Origin: Solirubrobacteraceae bacterium
GTDB taxonomy: Bacteria > Actinomycetota > Thermoleophilia > Solirubrobacterales > Solirubrobacteraceae
DNA: 64,000 bases
Assembly (NCBI GenBank): GCA_025934395.1
Contig: JAICYC010000007.1
Location: 1 to 64,000 of the forward strand
Direction: 5' to 3'
Part shown: in pieces, positions 36,451 through 45,341 of the stretch
Layout of the letters: each line of letters begins with the position of its first letter
How positions within the stretch are numbered: position 1 is the first letter of the stretch
The notes under the pieces: generated by a model
What the model saw: only the letters and a program-made list of their open reading frames with translations
Database searches by the model: none
Told to the model about the DNA's origin: nothing
Position numbers and translations under genes: made by a program

Positions 36451-37794
36451 ATGGCCTGGCAGGTCGTGATCGCGGGCGGCGGCTTCGGCGGCTTCTACGC
36501 CGCGCGAGCGCTCGAGCGCATGCTCCCCGCGCAGAGCGCGCACGTCACGCTCGTGAACTCCGCCAACTTCCTGCTCTACACGCCGCTGCTCCCCGGTGCG
36601 GCGGGGGCGACGCTCGACCCGCGCCACGTCGTGGTGCCGCTGCGCGCCGAGCTGCGCCGCACCGACGTCGTCATCGGGTCGGTCAGCGGCGCGGATCCCT
36701 CGCGGGCGGTGCTGGGTGTCGACCGCATCGACGGCGACAGGGTGGAGCTCGCCTACGACCAGCTGATCATCGCGCTCGGCTCGGTGTCGCGCACCCTGCC
36801 CGTGCCCGGGCTCGCCGAGCACGGGGTGGGCCTGAAATCGCTCTCGGACGCCACGGCGCTGCGCAACCAGGTGCTGACGTGCTTCGACATCGCCGAGTCG
36901 CTCGAAGACCCCGCCGAGCGCGCCGAGTACCTCGGCTTCGTGTTCGTCGGCGCCGGCTACGCCGGCGTGGAGGGGCTCGCGGAGCTGCAGGACTTCGCGG
37001 TGCAGGCGATCGAGCTGTACCCGCGCTGCCGCGCGCAGGGGATGCGGTGGGTGCTCGTCGACGCCGCCGAGCGGATCATGGGCGAGGTGCCGCCGAGCCT
37101 CTCGCGCTTCGCCGAGCACGAGCTCTGCGGGCGCGGGATCGAGGTGCGCACCTCCACCACGCTCGCCGAGGCGGGCGCGCGCAGCGCGAGGCTCTCCGAC
37201 GGTGAGACGATCGCCGCCCGCACGCTCGTGTGGACGGCCGGCGTGAAGCCGAGCCCCGTCGTCGCGCGCCTCGGGCTCCCGCTCGACGAGGGCGGACGGG
37301 TGGTCGTGGACAGCACGATGGCCGTGATCGGCGCGCCCGGGCCCGGCCGGGAGTGGGCGATCGGCGACTGCGCTGCGGTGCCCGACAGCGCCCGCCCCGG
37401 ACTCGCGTGCCCTCCCACCGCGCAGCACGCCATCCGCCAGGGGCGCCTCGTCGCGCGCAACGTCGTCGCCTCGCTGGCGGGACGATCGGGGCGACCGTTC
37501 CGCTACCGCACCAAAGGCGTCGTGGCCGAGCTCGGGCGCAACAAGGCCGTCGCGATCACGCTCGGGATCCGCTGGCGGGGGCTTCCGGCGTGGCTGATCG
37601 CGCGCACCTACCACCTGCTGCTGATGCCCGGCGTCGGACGGCGGCTGCGCCTGCTCGTCGACTGGAACGTGGCGCTGGTGTTCGGCCGCGACGCCTCCTC
37701 GCCGGGACGCCTCGGGAGCACCACGCCGCTCGGCCACGAAGACCAGCGCAACGGGAGCCTGGCGGCGACCCACGCGGCGCCACCCGCGGTTTGA
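36451..37794 (+). CDS. Type II NADH dehydrogenase-like FAD oxidoreductase
   Basis: A 447-residue pyridine nucleotide-disulfide-type flavoprotein. FAD binding is shown by VVIAGGGFGGFYAARAL at the N-terminus and EWAIGDCAAVP near residue 299. NADH binding is at FVFVGAGYAGVEGLAEL near residue 165. CPPTAQHAIRQGRLVARN is typical of NDH-2, and the C-terminal stretch (RTYHLLLMPGVGRRLRLLVDWNVALVFGRD) could be the amphipathic membrane anchor. NDH-2 passes electrons to quinone without pumping protons. ATG with TATTCT 6 nt upstream. Confidence 0.9.
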   Translation: MAWQVVIAGGGFGGFYAARALERMLPAQSAHVTLVNSANFLLYTPLLPGAAGATLDPRHVVVPLRAELRRTDVVIGSVSGADPSRAVLGVDRIDGDRVELAYDQLIIALGSVSRTLPVPGLAEHGVGLKSLSDATALRNQVLTCFDIAESLEDPAERAEYLGFVFVGAGYAGVEGLAELQDFAVQAIELYPRCRAQGMRWVLVDAAERIMGEVPPSLSRFAEHELCGRGIEVRTSTTLAEAGARSARLSDGETIAARTLVWTAGVKPSPVVARLGLPLDEGGRVVVDSTMAVIGAPGPGREWAIGDCAAVPDSARPGLACPPTAQHAIRQGRLVARNVVASLAGRSGRPFRYRTKGVVAELGRNKAVAITLGIRWRGLPAWLIARTYHLLLMPGVGRRLRLLVDWNVALVFGRDASSPGRLGSTTPLGHEDQRNGSLAATHAAPPAV

Positions 37795-37806
37795 CGGGTC
37801 GCGGCG

Positions 37807-37812
37807 TATCCT
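37807..37812 (+). promoter_or_regulatory. -10 element of the yqeY-phoH-ybeY-era unit
   Basis: TATCCT lies 7 nt before the GTG of the first gene. Confidence 0.5.
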
Positions 37813-37819
37813 GACTCGG

Positions 37820-38251
37820 GTGGCGATAGCCGAGCAGATCAAGACGGACCTCCAGGGCGCGATGCGCGCGGGCGAGCGGCAGCGCGTGGGGGCTTTGCGG
37901 CTCGTGCTCTCGGAGCTGCAGAAGGCCGCCAAGGAGGGGAGCGACGACGAGCTCGCCGTGCTTCGGCGCGAGCGCAAGCGCCGGCTCGAGGCCGCCGGCG
38001 CCTACCGCGAGGCGGGTCGCGACGACCTCGCCGACGGCGAGCAGCACGAGGCGGAGCTGATCGGCTCCTACCTGCCCGCGGAGCTGTCCGACGAGGAGCT
38101 CGCCGCGATCGTGCAGGACGCCGTTCGCAACAGCGGCGCCAGCTCGGCCAAGGAGATGGGGGTCGCGATGAAGCACGCCATGGCGGCCGTGGACGGGCGC
38201 GCCGACGGCAAGCGAGTATCGGGGCTCGTCCGCGCGGCGCTGCAGGCATGA
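37820..38251 (+). CDS. yqeY: GatB/YqeY domain protein
   Basis: A 143-residue protein of the YqeY family, related to the C-terminal tRNA-binding domain of GatB. Family pattern: IKTDLQGAMRAGERQRVGALRLVLSELQ, then IGSYLPAELSDEELAAIV and the C-terminal GRADGKRVSGLVRAAL. Its exact role is not established; binding to tRNA is presumed. GTG start. Its stop overlaps the phoH start (ATGA), so it belongs to the yqeY-phoH-ybeY-era unit. Confidence 0.92.
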   Translation: MAIAEQIKTDLQGAMRAGERQRVGALRLVLSELQKAAKEGSDDELAVLRRERKRRLEAAGAYREAGRDDLADGEQHEAELIGSYLPAELSDEELAAIVQDAVRNSGASSAKEMGVAMKHAMAAVDGRADGKRVSGLVRAALQA

Positions 38252-39264
38252 GGACGCAGCTGGAGCTCTCCAACGAAGTCGCCGCGGAGCTGGCCGGCAG
38301 CCAGGACGCCGTGCTGCGCGCGCTCGAGGAGCACCTCGACTGCAAGGTCTACCTGCGCGGGAACCTGATCACGCTCGAGGGCGAGGAGAACGATGTGCTC
38401 ACCGGTGAGCGGGTCGTGCGCGAGCTTGCCGACCTGATCGCCCGCGGTCACCAGATCGGGCCCGGGACGATCACCGCGGTGACAGGGGCGCTCGACGCGC
38501 ACGAATCCCCCGCCCGGGTCCTGGAGGACATCGTCTGGAGCCACCGCAGCCTGCGCGTCGCGCCGAAGACCGTCAACCAGAAGCGCTACGTGGACTCGGT
38601 GCGCTCCAGCACGGTCACGTTCGGCGTGGGCCCCGCCGGGACGGGCAAGACCTTCCTCGCCGTCGCGATGGCCGCCGCGGCGCTCTCGCGCCACGAGGTC
38701 AACAGGATCATCCTCACGCGCCCCGCCGTCGAGGCGGGAGAGCGCCTCGGGTTCCTGCCGGGGGACCTGATGGCGAAGGTCGACCCCTACCTGCGCCCGC
38801 TGTTCGACGCGCTGCACGACATGCTCGACCCGGAGAAGGTGTCCCAGTACATCGACCGCGGGGTGATCGAGATCGCGCCGCTCGCGTTCATGCGCGGCAG
38901 GACGCTCAACGACTCTTTCGTGATCCTCGACGAGGCGCAGAACACGACGCCCGAGCAGATGAAGATGTTCCTCACGAGGCTCGGGTTCGGCTCGCGGATG
39001 GTCGTCACCGGTGACATCACGCAGGTCGACCTCCCTCGCGAGCAGCAGTCGGGGCTGATCGCGGTCGCCGAGGTCCTGCAGAACATCGAGGGGATCGACT
39101 TCGTTCGCTTCGGCGGAGAGGACGTGGTCCGGCACAAGCTCGTGCAGCGCATCGTCGAGGCCTACGACGATCACTCCAAACGCCCGCTCGACGCCCCGGC
39201 CACCGCAGCCGAGGCACAGCGCGCGCTCTCACGCAGCGCGAAGCGCTCGATCCGCAGCGCCTAG
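38248..39264 (+). CDS. phoH: PhoH-like ATPase
   Basis: A 338-residue P-loop ATPase of the PhoH/YbeZ family. An N-terminal KH-like region precedes Walker [12 protein letters not shown] near residue 130. The family motif [19 protein letters not shown] follows, then Walker [22 protein letters not shown] and the [10 protein letters not shown] block. It works with YbeY in rRNA maturation and quality control, and the next gene is ybeY. ATGA overlap with the gene before. Confidence 0.95.
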   Translation: MRTQLELSNEVAAELAGSQDAVLRALEEHLDCKVYLRGNLITLEGEENDVLTGERVVRELADLIARGHQIGPGTITAVTGALDAHESPARVLEDIVWSHRSLRVAPKTVNQKRYVDSVRSSTVTFGVGPAGTGKTFLAVAMAAAALSRHEVNRIILTRPAVEAGERLGFLPGDLMAKVDPYLRPLFDALHDMLDPEKVSQYIDRGVIEIAPLAFMRGRTLNDSFVILDEAQNTTPEQMKMFLTRLGFGSRMVVTGDITQVDLPREQQSGLIAVAEVLQNIEGIDFVRFGGEDVVRHKLVQRIVEAYDDHSKRPLDAPATAAEAQRALSRSAKRSIRSA

Positions 39265-39268
39265 CGGG

Positions 39269-39661
39269 ATGCTCGAGGTGGAGGTCCTGCGCGCGCCGCG
39301 CTCCGCCGGTGCGCCCACGCGCGCGGAGATCCGCGAGCTGTGCCGCGCCGCCGCGGAGCGCTTTGCCGTCGGCGACGGCCATGTGGCGGTCGAGTTCGTC
39401 GACGCCGAGCGGATCGCCGCCCTGAACGCCGCGCATCGGGGTCGTTCCACGGCGACCGACGTGCTCTCGTTCCCCGTCGACGGGCCCCAGGGGCCCCCGC
39501 CGCGAGAGCTCGGGGACGTGGTGATCTGCCCGGAGCACACCGCCGACGTGCGGGAGGCCGTCGTCCACGGGATGCTGCACCTCCTCGGCATGGACCACGA
39601 GCGCGACGACGGCGAGATGCTCGCGCTCCAGGACGAGCTGCTCGCCGCACGGCGCCCGTGA
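39269..39661 (+). CDS. ybeY: Endoribonuclease YbeY
   Basis: Zinc-dependent endoribonuclease for 16S rRNA 3' maturation and 70S quality control, 130 residues. The metal-binding signature [16 protein letters not shown] near residue 100 contains the three histidines. DVLSFP is the second conserved block. The start ATG is 5 nt after the phoH stop, and the stop overlaps era in GTGA. Confidence 0.95.
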   Translation: MLEVEVLRAPRSAGAPTRAEIRELCRAAAERFAVGDGHVAVEFVDAERIAALNAAHRGRSTATDVLSFPVDGPQGPPPRELGDVVICPEHTADVREAVVHGMLHLLGMDHERDDGEMLALQDELLAARRP

Positions 39662-40539
39662 CCCGCAGCGGCTTCGTCGCGCTCGCCGGGCGCCCCAACG
39701 TGGGCAAGTCGACGTTCGTGAACGCCGTCGTCGGCGAGAAGGTCGCGATCGTCTCCGACCGGCCGCAGACCACGCGACGTGCGATCCGCGGGGTGCGTCA
39801 CGACGGCGACCGCGAGCTGGTCCTCGTCGACCTGCCGGGCGTGCAGCGGCCGCGCGACGCCCTCACCGCGCGGATGGCGAGGCGCGTGACGCACGAGCTG
39901 GACGGTGCCGACGCGGCGCTGCTGATGCTCGGCGGCGACCAGGGTGTGGGCCCGGGCGACCGCTTCATCGCGCGCGAGCTCGCCGCCGGCGAGCTGCCCG
40001 TCACGATCGCGGTGAACAAGATCGACCGGCTCGCTCGGTCCGCGCTGCTCGCCACCCTGACCGAGGCGGCGGAGCTGGGGGTGGGGGACGAGGTGTTCCC
40101 GATCTCCGCGCGCACCGGCGACGGCGTGCCCGAGCTGCTCGCGCACCTCGCCGAGCTGTTGCCCGAGGCCCCTTTCATGTACGAGGCGGGTGCCACCTCC
40201 GACCAGCCGCGCGAGCAGCTGGTCGCGGAGCTGATCCGCGAGGCTGCGGTGCGGCGCACGTTCCGCGAGCTCCCGCATGCCGTCGAGGTGGTCGTGGACG
40301 AGATCGAGGAGCCACGCGAGGGACTCACCCGCGTGCGCGCGCTGATCTGGGTCGAGAGCGAGTCGCAGAAGGGGATCCTGATCGGGGCGCGGGGCCGGAT
40401 GGTGAAGGCGATCGGGACCGCCGCCCGGCGCGAGCTCGAAGCCGCCCTCGGCACCGCCGTGCACCTCGACCTCTCCGTGCGCGTACGGCGCGACTGGCGG
40501 GGCGATGAGGCGCTGCTCGACCGCCTGGGGATCGAGTAG
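39658..40539 (+). CDS. era: GTPase Era
   Basis: GTPase that binds the 3' end of 16S rRNA in 30S assembly, 293 residues. G1 [10 protein letters not shown]2-region [11 protein letters not shown]3 DLPGV and G4 NKID are seen. The C-terminal KH domain has [29 protein letters not shown] start overlapping the ybeY stop, so it ends the yqeY-phoH-ybeY-era unit. It converges with the ArsA-like gene 6 nt away. Confidence 0.96.
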   Translation: MTRSGFVALAGRPNVGKSTFVNAVVGEKVAIVSDRPQTTRRAIRGVRHDGDRELVLVDLPGVQRPRDALTARMARRVTHELDGADAALLMLGGDQGVGPGDRFIARELAAGELPVTIAVNKIDRLARSALLATLTEAAELGVGDEVFPISARTGDGVPELLAHLAELLPEAPFMYEAGATSDQPREQLVAELIREAAVRRTFRELPHAVEVVVDEIEEPREGLTRVRALIWVESESQKGILIGARGRMVKAIGTAARRELEAALGTAVHLDLSVRVRRDWRGDEALLDRLGIE

Positions 40540-40545
40540 TCGCCG

Positions 40546-41514
40546 CTACACGCGCGGGTCGAGCTGCCCGGCGAGCCTCGCGAGGGCGGCGCGATCGAGC
40601 GCAGCGCCCCACAGGAACGGCACGCTCACGACCTCGAGCTCGTGGCGGCGCAGGCGCGCAACCTGGTTCTGCTGCAGGCGCGCGCGCTCGTGCACCGAGT
40701 GCGCAGCGTGCGCCGCCGCGCGCAGCAGCTCGCGATCGGATCGTGCGGTGCGCCGCCCGCCGGAGCGCGAGCCGTCCGCGCCGTCGAGCTTCGCGATCCG
40801 GGCCATCTCCTGGGCGCTGAAGCGGCGGGGGAGCACCGCGTTGACGAGGACCGCGTCGAGGCCGCGGCCGAGCGCCTCGCGCAGCGCCCCGTCGAGCTCG
40901 ATCGCCTCGCTGACCGCCATCTCGCTGGCGTGTGAGACGGCCACGTGCGCGCTGCGGCGCCGGTCGCCGAGCAGATCCTGCACGCGGTCCGCCTGCGCCG
41001 CCACGGGGCCCACACGGGCGATCGCCCCGAACGTCTGCGGGGAGCGCAGCAGTCCGAGCGCGTGGCCCGTGGCGGGCGCGTCGAGGATCACGAGGTCGTA
41101 TCCCCGCGCGCGCCGCTTCCAGCGCTTGCCCTGGGTGAGCTCCCAGACCTTCACCATCGCGAACAGCTCCTTGGCGCCCGGCGCGGCGGCCGCGAAGTAC
41201 TGGAACGTGGAGCTCCCGGCGAGCACTTTGCCGGGGATCCGGCCGCCCAGCTCCTGCACCCACTCCAGCAGCACGCGGTCGGGGTCGATCGTCGTCGCCC
41301 ACAGCCGCTCGGCGAGCTCCACCTCGGCGCCGGGCTCTCCGTCGGGCGCCACCCCGAACAGCTCCGGCACGCGCCGCTGGTCGCCGACCTCGACCACGAT
41401 CGTGCGTGCGCCGCGTTCGCTCGCGAGCAGCGCCAGCGAGGCGGCGAGCGTCGTCTTGCCGACGCCGCCCTTGCCGGTGACCACGACCAGATCGCGCTCG
41501 AGCAGGCCTTCCAT
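40546..41514 (-). CDS. ArsA/GET3-family ATPase
   Basis: A 322-residue deviant-Walker P-loop ATPase: VVTGKGGVGKTTLAASLALLA near residue 10 is the signature of the ArsA/GET3/MinD class. DLVILDAPATGHALGLLRSP near residue 140 holds the switch II DxPATGH block of ArsA-type proteins. It is a single-domain form. Actinobacteria carry such proteins with no known arsenic function, and no ars genes are nearby. ATG start; GAGACT lies 8 nt upstream on the minus strand, facing the hisIE promoter. Confidence 0.85.
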   Translation of the reverse strand: MEGLLERDLVVVTGKGGVGKTTLAASLALLASERGARTIVVEVGDQRRVPELFGVAPDGEPGAEVELAERLWATTIDPDRVLLEWVQELGGRIPGKVLAGSSTFQYFAAAAPGAKELFAMVKVWELTQGKRWKRRARGYDLVILDAPATGHALGLLRSPQTFGAIARVGPVAAQADRVQDLLGDRRRSAHVAVSHASEMAVSEAIELDGALREALGRGLDAVLVNAVLPRRFSAQEMARIAKLDGADGSRSGGRRTARSDRELLRAAAHAAHSVHERARLQQNQVARLRRHELEVVSVPFLWGAALDRAALARLAGQLDPRV

Positions 41515-41542
41515 CGACGGGCAGTCTCGCACCCGGCGCACC

Positions 41543-41548
41543 TACAAT
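41543..41548 (+). promoter_or_regulatory. -10 element of hisIE-trpEG
   Basis: TACAAT ends 6 nt before the hisIE ATG. No leader peptide or attenuator can fit, so classical trp attenuation is excluded at this promoter. Confidence 0.55.
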
Positions 41549-41554
41549 CGGACG

Positions 41555-42187
41555 ATGGACAACGCCACGACCGATCGCGCTGCGCTCTTGGAGCTGGTCG
41601 CCTTCGACGAGGAAGGCCTCGTGCCGTGCGTGGTCCAGGACTGGCACAGCGGCGAGGTCCTCACGCTCGCGTACATGAACGAGCTCGCGCTGCAGCGCAC
41701 GTGCGAGTCGGGCGAGCTCCATCTCTACAGCCGCTCGCGCAGAGAGCAATGGCACAAGGGCGAAACGAGCGGCAACACCCAGGCGGTGCGCGCGCTGCGC
41801 CTGGACTGCGACGGCGACACGCTGCTCGCGCTCGTGGAGCCCGCCGGCCCGGCGTGCCACACGGGCGAGCGCACCTGCTTCCACCGCGGGGAGCGCGAGG
41901 CGCCGGCCCCCCACGAGACGCTGCCGGAGCTCGAGCGCACGCTCGCGCAACGCGCGCACGAGCGGCCCGCCGGCTCCTACACGGTCGCGCTGCTCGGCGA
42001 TCCCGACCGGATCGGCGAGAAGGTGATGGAGGAGGCCGAGGAGGTCGCGCGCGCGGCCCGCGAGGAGTCGGACGCGCGGGTCGATGAAGAGGCCGCCGAC
42101 GTCCTCTACCACCTGCTCGTGCTGATGCGCAGCCGCGGACGCTCGCTCGCCGACGCGGAGCGCGTGCTCGATGGCCGTCGCGCCTAG
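41555..42187 (+). CDS. hisIE: Bifunctional phosphoribosyl-AMP cyclohydrolase / phosphoribosyl-ATP pyrophosphatase
   Basis: Catalyses steps 2 and 3 of histidine synthesis. The N-terminal HisI domain shows VVQDWHSGEVLTLAYMNELAL, SRSRREQWHKGETSGNTQAV and the zinc site around CDGDTLL and CHTGERTCFH. The C-terminal HisE domain has IGEKVMEEAEEVARAAREES and EEAADVLYHLLVLM. Of 210 residues. Many actinobacteria encode hisI and hisE separately, so the fusion is worth noting. Its 3' end overlaps trpE by 17 nt. Confidence 0.95.
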   Translation: MDNATTDRAALLELVAFDEEGLVPCVVQDWHSGEVLTLAYMNELALQRTCESGELHLYSRSRREQWHKGETSGNTQAVRALRLDCDGDTLLALVEPAGPACHTGERTCFHRGEREAPAPHETLPELERTLAQRAHERPAGSYTVALLGDPDRIGEKVMEEAEEVARAAREESDARVDEEAADVLYHLLVLMRSRGRSLADAERVLDGRRA

Positions 42188-43673
42188 CGAGCAGCCACCC
42201 AGGGGCCCGCGAACGGGGGCCGGTGAGCTGTCGCCCTCGCTCGAGCAGGCGCGCGAGCTCGCTGGCGAGCACAACCTGATCCCCCTCACCACGAGCTTCG
42301 TCGACGACTGCGAGACCCCCGTCTCCGCGTTTCTGAAGCTGCGCGCACTGCACCCCTTCGACCCCGCCTTCCTGCTCGAGTCCGCAGAGCAGGGACAGCG
42401 CGTGGGGCGCTGGTCCTTCATCGGGTTCCAGCCTCACGGCGTCCTGCGCTGGTCGCTGGCGGAGGGCGGCGATCCCTATGAGCTCGCCGGGGAGCGGCTG
42501 GCGCGCCTCAGCCAGGCGCCGATGCAGGACCCGCCGCCGTTCACCGGCGGCGCGGTGGGCCTGTTCGGCTATGACCTCGTGCGCGCGGTCGAGCCGCTGG
42601 CCGAGCCCAATCCCGACCCCCTGGGGCTCCCCGACATGGCGCTGATGCTCACCGACGGCCTGCTCGCTTTCGACCATCTCAAGCACACGATCACGATCCT
42701 CGTAAACGCCAACCTCGACGCGGAGCCGGACGTCGGGCGCGCGTACGCGGCTGCGGCCGACGCGATCGCCGAGGTCCGAGAAGCGCTCGCGGGGCCGGTG
42801 CCGCGCGCACCCTCGCCCGGGCGGCGCGAGGTGCCGGAGTTCGAGCCCAACATGCCGCGCGAGCAGTTCGAGGCGATGGTCGAGCGGATCGTCCGCTACG
42901 TCTTCGCCGGCGACGCCTTCCAGGTCGTCCCGTCGATGCGCTGGTCGGCCGCCGTCCCCGTTGAGCCGTTCTCGATCTACCGCGGCCTGCGCGCGGTGAA
43001 CCCCAGCCCCTACATGTACTTCCTCGACTTCGGCGACTTCCAGATCGCGGGCGCGAGCCCCGAGCCGCTGCTGACGGTCAGCGGGCGGCGGGTGAGCACG
43101 AAGCCGATCGCCGGGACGCGCCCGCGCGGCGCGAGCGCGGAGGAGGACCGGCGCATCGCCGCCGAGCTGCTCGCGGACGAGAAGGAGCGCGCCGAGCACG
43201 TGATGCTCGTCGACCTGGGCCGCAACGACCTCGGGCGGGTGTGCGAGTACGGCACGGTCCAGGTGGACGAACTGATGGAGATCGAGACCTACAGCCACGT
43301 GATGCACATCGTCTCGAGCGTGTCCGGGACGCTGCGCGACGGCGTGGGCGCGGTGGACGCGCTGCGCTCGGTGCTCCCCGCGGGCACGCTCTCCGGGGCC
43401 CCGAAGGTGCGCGCGATGCAGATCATCGACGAGCTCGAGCCGGTCAAGCGTGGGGGCTACGGCGGCGCGATCGGCTACCTCAGCTACGGGGGCGACCTCG
43501 ACACCGCGATCCACATCCGCACCGTGGTGCTCAAGGACGGCGTCGCGCACGTCCAGGCCGGTGGCGGCACCGTCGCCGATGCCAAGCCCGCCTACGAGTA
43601 CGAGGAGGCGGTCGCCAAGTCGGGCGCCGCGCTGCGCGCCGTCAGGCTCGCATGCGAGAGCGAGTGGCCGTGA
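42171..43673 (+). CDS. trpE: Anthranilate synthase component I
   Basis: Makes anthranilate from chorismate with ammonia from TrpG. The 500-residue protein keeps the tryptophan feedback motif LLES-x10-S (LLESAEQGQRVGRWS), so it should be inhibited by tryptophan. The chorismate-binding domain has NPSPYMYFLDF, TKPIAGTRPRG, LVDLGRNDLGRV and PAGTLSGAPKVRAM. ATG 42171 lies within the end of hisIE, and the stop overlaps trpG in GTGA. Confidence 0.96.
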   Translation: MAVAPSEQPPRGPRTGAGELSPSLEQARELAGEHNLIPLTTSFVDDCETPVSAFLKLRALHPFDPAFLLESAEQGQRVGRWSFIGFQPHGVLRWSLAEGGDPYELAGERLARLSQAPMQDPPPFTGGAVGLFGYDLVRAVEPLAEPNPDPLGLPDMALMLTDGLLAFDHLKHTITILVNANLDAEPDVGRAYAAAADAIAEVREALAGPVPRAPSPGRREVPEFEPNMPREQFEAMVERIVRYVFAGDAFQVVPSMRWSAAVPVEPFSIYRGLRAVNPSPYMYFLDFGDFQIAGASPEPLLTVSGRRVSTKPIAGTRPRGASAEEDRRIAAELLADEKERAEHVMLVDLGRNDLGRVCEYGTVQVDELMEIETYSHVMHIVSSVSGTLRDGVGAVDALRSVLPAGTLSGAPKVRAMQIIDELEPVKRGGYGGAIGYLSYGGDLDTAIHIRTVVLKDGVAHVQAGGGTVADAKPAYEYEEAVAKSGAALRAVRLACESEWP

Positions 43674-44251
43674 GGGTCCTCGTGATCGACAACTACGACT
43701 CGTTCACGTACAACCTCGTGCAGTACCTGGGCGAGCTCGGCGCGGACATCACGGTCGTGCGCAACGACCGTGCAGAGCCCGATGGGCTCCTCGCCGGAGG
43801 CTTCGACCGCTGCGTGGTCTCGCCCGGGCCGTGCACGCCCAACGAGGCGGGCATCAGTCTCGAGGTGGTGCGCCGGATGCCGGAGGCGGGGGTTCCCACG
43901 CTCGGTGTGTGCCTCGGCCACCAGGCGCTCGCGCAGGCGTTCGGCGGGCGCGTCGTGCTGAACCCACCCGTGCACGGCAAGGCCGCCGTCGTCGAGCACG
44001 ACGGCCGCACGATCTTCGACGGGCTGCCCTCGCCGCTGAACGTCGGCCGCTACCACTCGCTGGTGGTCGACCGCGAGCTCCCCGACTGCCTGCAGGAGAC
44101 CGCGAACGCCGGGGACGTGCTGATGGCGTTGCGTCACCGCGAGCTCCCGGCCGAGGGCGTTCAGTTCCACCCCGAGTCCGTGCTCACCGAGGAAGGCCGC
44201 AAGCTGCTCTCGAACTTCCTGCAGGCGAGCTGGGTCGGCGCCGCGGCGTGA
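43670..44251 (+). CDS. trpG: Anthranilate synthase glutaminase component
   Basis: Class I glutamine amidotransferase subunit, 193 residues. It starts VLVIDNYDSFTYNLVQYLGE. The nucleophile Cys is in GVCLGHQALAQ, and the His-Glu pair is in GVQFHPESVLT. It may also serve p-aminobenzoate synthesis, as PabA-like TrpG proteins do. GTG start coupled to trpE. A perfect 22-bp palindrome begins at its stop codon. Confidence 0.95.
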   Translation: MRVLVIDNYDSFTYNLVQYLGELGADITVVRNDRAEPDGLLAGGFDRCVVSPGPCTPNEAGISLEVVRRMPEAGVPTLGVCLGHQALAQAFGGRVVLNPPVHGKAAVVEHDGRTIFDGLPSPLNVGRYHSLVVDRELPDCLQETANAGDVLMALRHRELPAEGVQFHPESVLTEEGRKLLSNFLQASWVGAAA

Positions 44252-44271
44252 GCGCCGGGCGCCCGGCGCTC
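44250..44271 (+). terminator. Perfect 22-bp palindrome between trpG and trpD
   Basis: The arms (GAGCGCCGGGC and its complement) have no spacer, and the left arm includes the trpG stop. It should form a very stable RNA hairpin, acting as an internal terminator or processing site between hisIE-trpEG and trpDC. Confidence 0.6.
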
Positions 44272-44294
44272 CCAACCACCAGAATGGCGGCGCG

Positions 44295-45341
44295 ATGCCA
44301 AACGCGATCCTGACCAGCGCGATCGACGCGCTCGCAGCACGCCGCGACCTGAGCGCCGAGCAGACGGGGGAGGTGCTCGCCGAGATCATGCACGGCGACG
44401 TCTCCGAGGTGCAGATCGCGGGCTTTCTGATCGCGCTGCGCACCAAGGGCGAGACCGTCGCGGAGCTCGCAGGGCTCGCGCGCACGATGCGCGCGCTCGC
44501 AGCGCACGTCCCCACCGACCGCGCGGACCTGCTCGACACGGCGGGGACGGGCGGCGGCAGCAGCACGTTCAACGTGTCCACCACCGCAGCCCTGATCGCC
44601 GCGGGTGCGGGGTGCGCGGTCGCCAAGCACGGCAACCGGTCCGCCACGAGCCGGTCGGGATCCGCGGACCTGCTCGAGGCGCTCGGCGCGCGCATCGACC
44701 TCGGCCCGGATGCGGTTGCGGGCTGCATCTCGCAGACGGGCTTCGGCTTCATGTTCGCGCCCGCCCACCACCACGCCACGCGTTTCGTCGTGCCGGTGCG
44801 GCGGGAGCTCGCCGTGCGCACGATCTTCAACATGCTCGGCCCGCTCACCAACCCCGCAGGGGCGAGCCGCCAGCTGATCGGCGTCTCGGACCCATCGTTC
44901 CTGCAGACGATCGCCGGCGCGCTCGCGCAGCTCGGGGTCGCACGCGCGCTCGTGGTCTCCAGCGAGGACGGGCTCGACGAGGTCTCCGCGACCGCGCCCA
45001 CGCGCGCGGTCGAGGTGAACGGCGAGGAGCTGCGCTCGTACACGATCGAGCCCGCCGCGCTGGGCCTCCCCGAGGGCGGCGCGTTCGTGGACGGAGGTAC
45101 GCCCGAGCAGAACGCCGCCGTCACGCGCGCGATCCTCGCGCGGGACGGCGCCGGCGCGCCGGGCGCCGCGCTCGCGCTCGCCAATGCCGGCGCAGCGGTC
45201 TACGTCGCCGGCGCAGCAGACACGCTCGCCGACGGCGTGACGCTCGCGCGCGAGGCGCTCGTCGACGGCGCTGCGCAGACGGTCCTCGAGCGCTACGTGG
45301 AGGCGAGCAACCGGCTCGCGCCCGCCGAGGCGCTGAAGTGA
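44295..45341 (+). CDS. trpD: Anthranilate phosphoribosyltransferase
   Basis: Transfers phosphoribosyl from PRPP to anthranilate. Of 348 residues, with PRPP-site motif DTAGTGGGSSTFNVSTT near residue 80, KHGNRSATSRSGSADLLEALG and RTIFNMLGPLTNPA. Separated from trpG by 43 nt containing the palindrome. The hexamer CAGAAT at 44280-44285 is a weak possible -10, 9 nt before the ATG. Confidence 0.96.
   Translation: MPNAILTSAIDALAARRDLSAEQTGEVLAEIMHGDVSEVQIAGFLIALRTKGETVAELAGLARTMRALAAHVPTDRADLLDTAGTGGGSSTFNVSTTAALIAAGAGCAVAKHGNRSATSRSGSADLLEALGARIDLGPDAVAGCISQTGFGFMFAPAHHHATRFVVPVRRELAVRTIFNMLGPLTNPAGASRQLIGVSDPSFLQTIAGALAQLGVARALVVSSEDGLDEVSATAPTRAVEVNGEELRSYTIEPAALGLPEGGAFVDGGTPEQNAAVTRAILARDGAGAPGAALALANAGAAVYVAGAADTLADGVTLAREALVDGAAQTVLERYVEASNRLAPAEALK

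Noticed and set aside
41515-41554. trp or his leader peptide and attenuator
   Set aside because: The -10 element lies 6 nt before the hisIE ATG, so no leader can exist.
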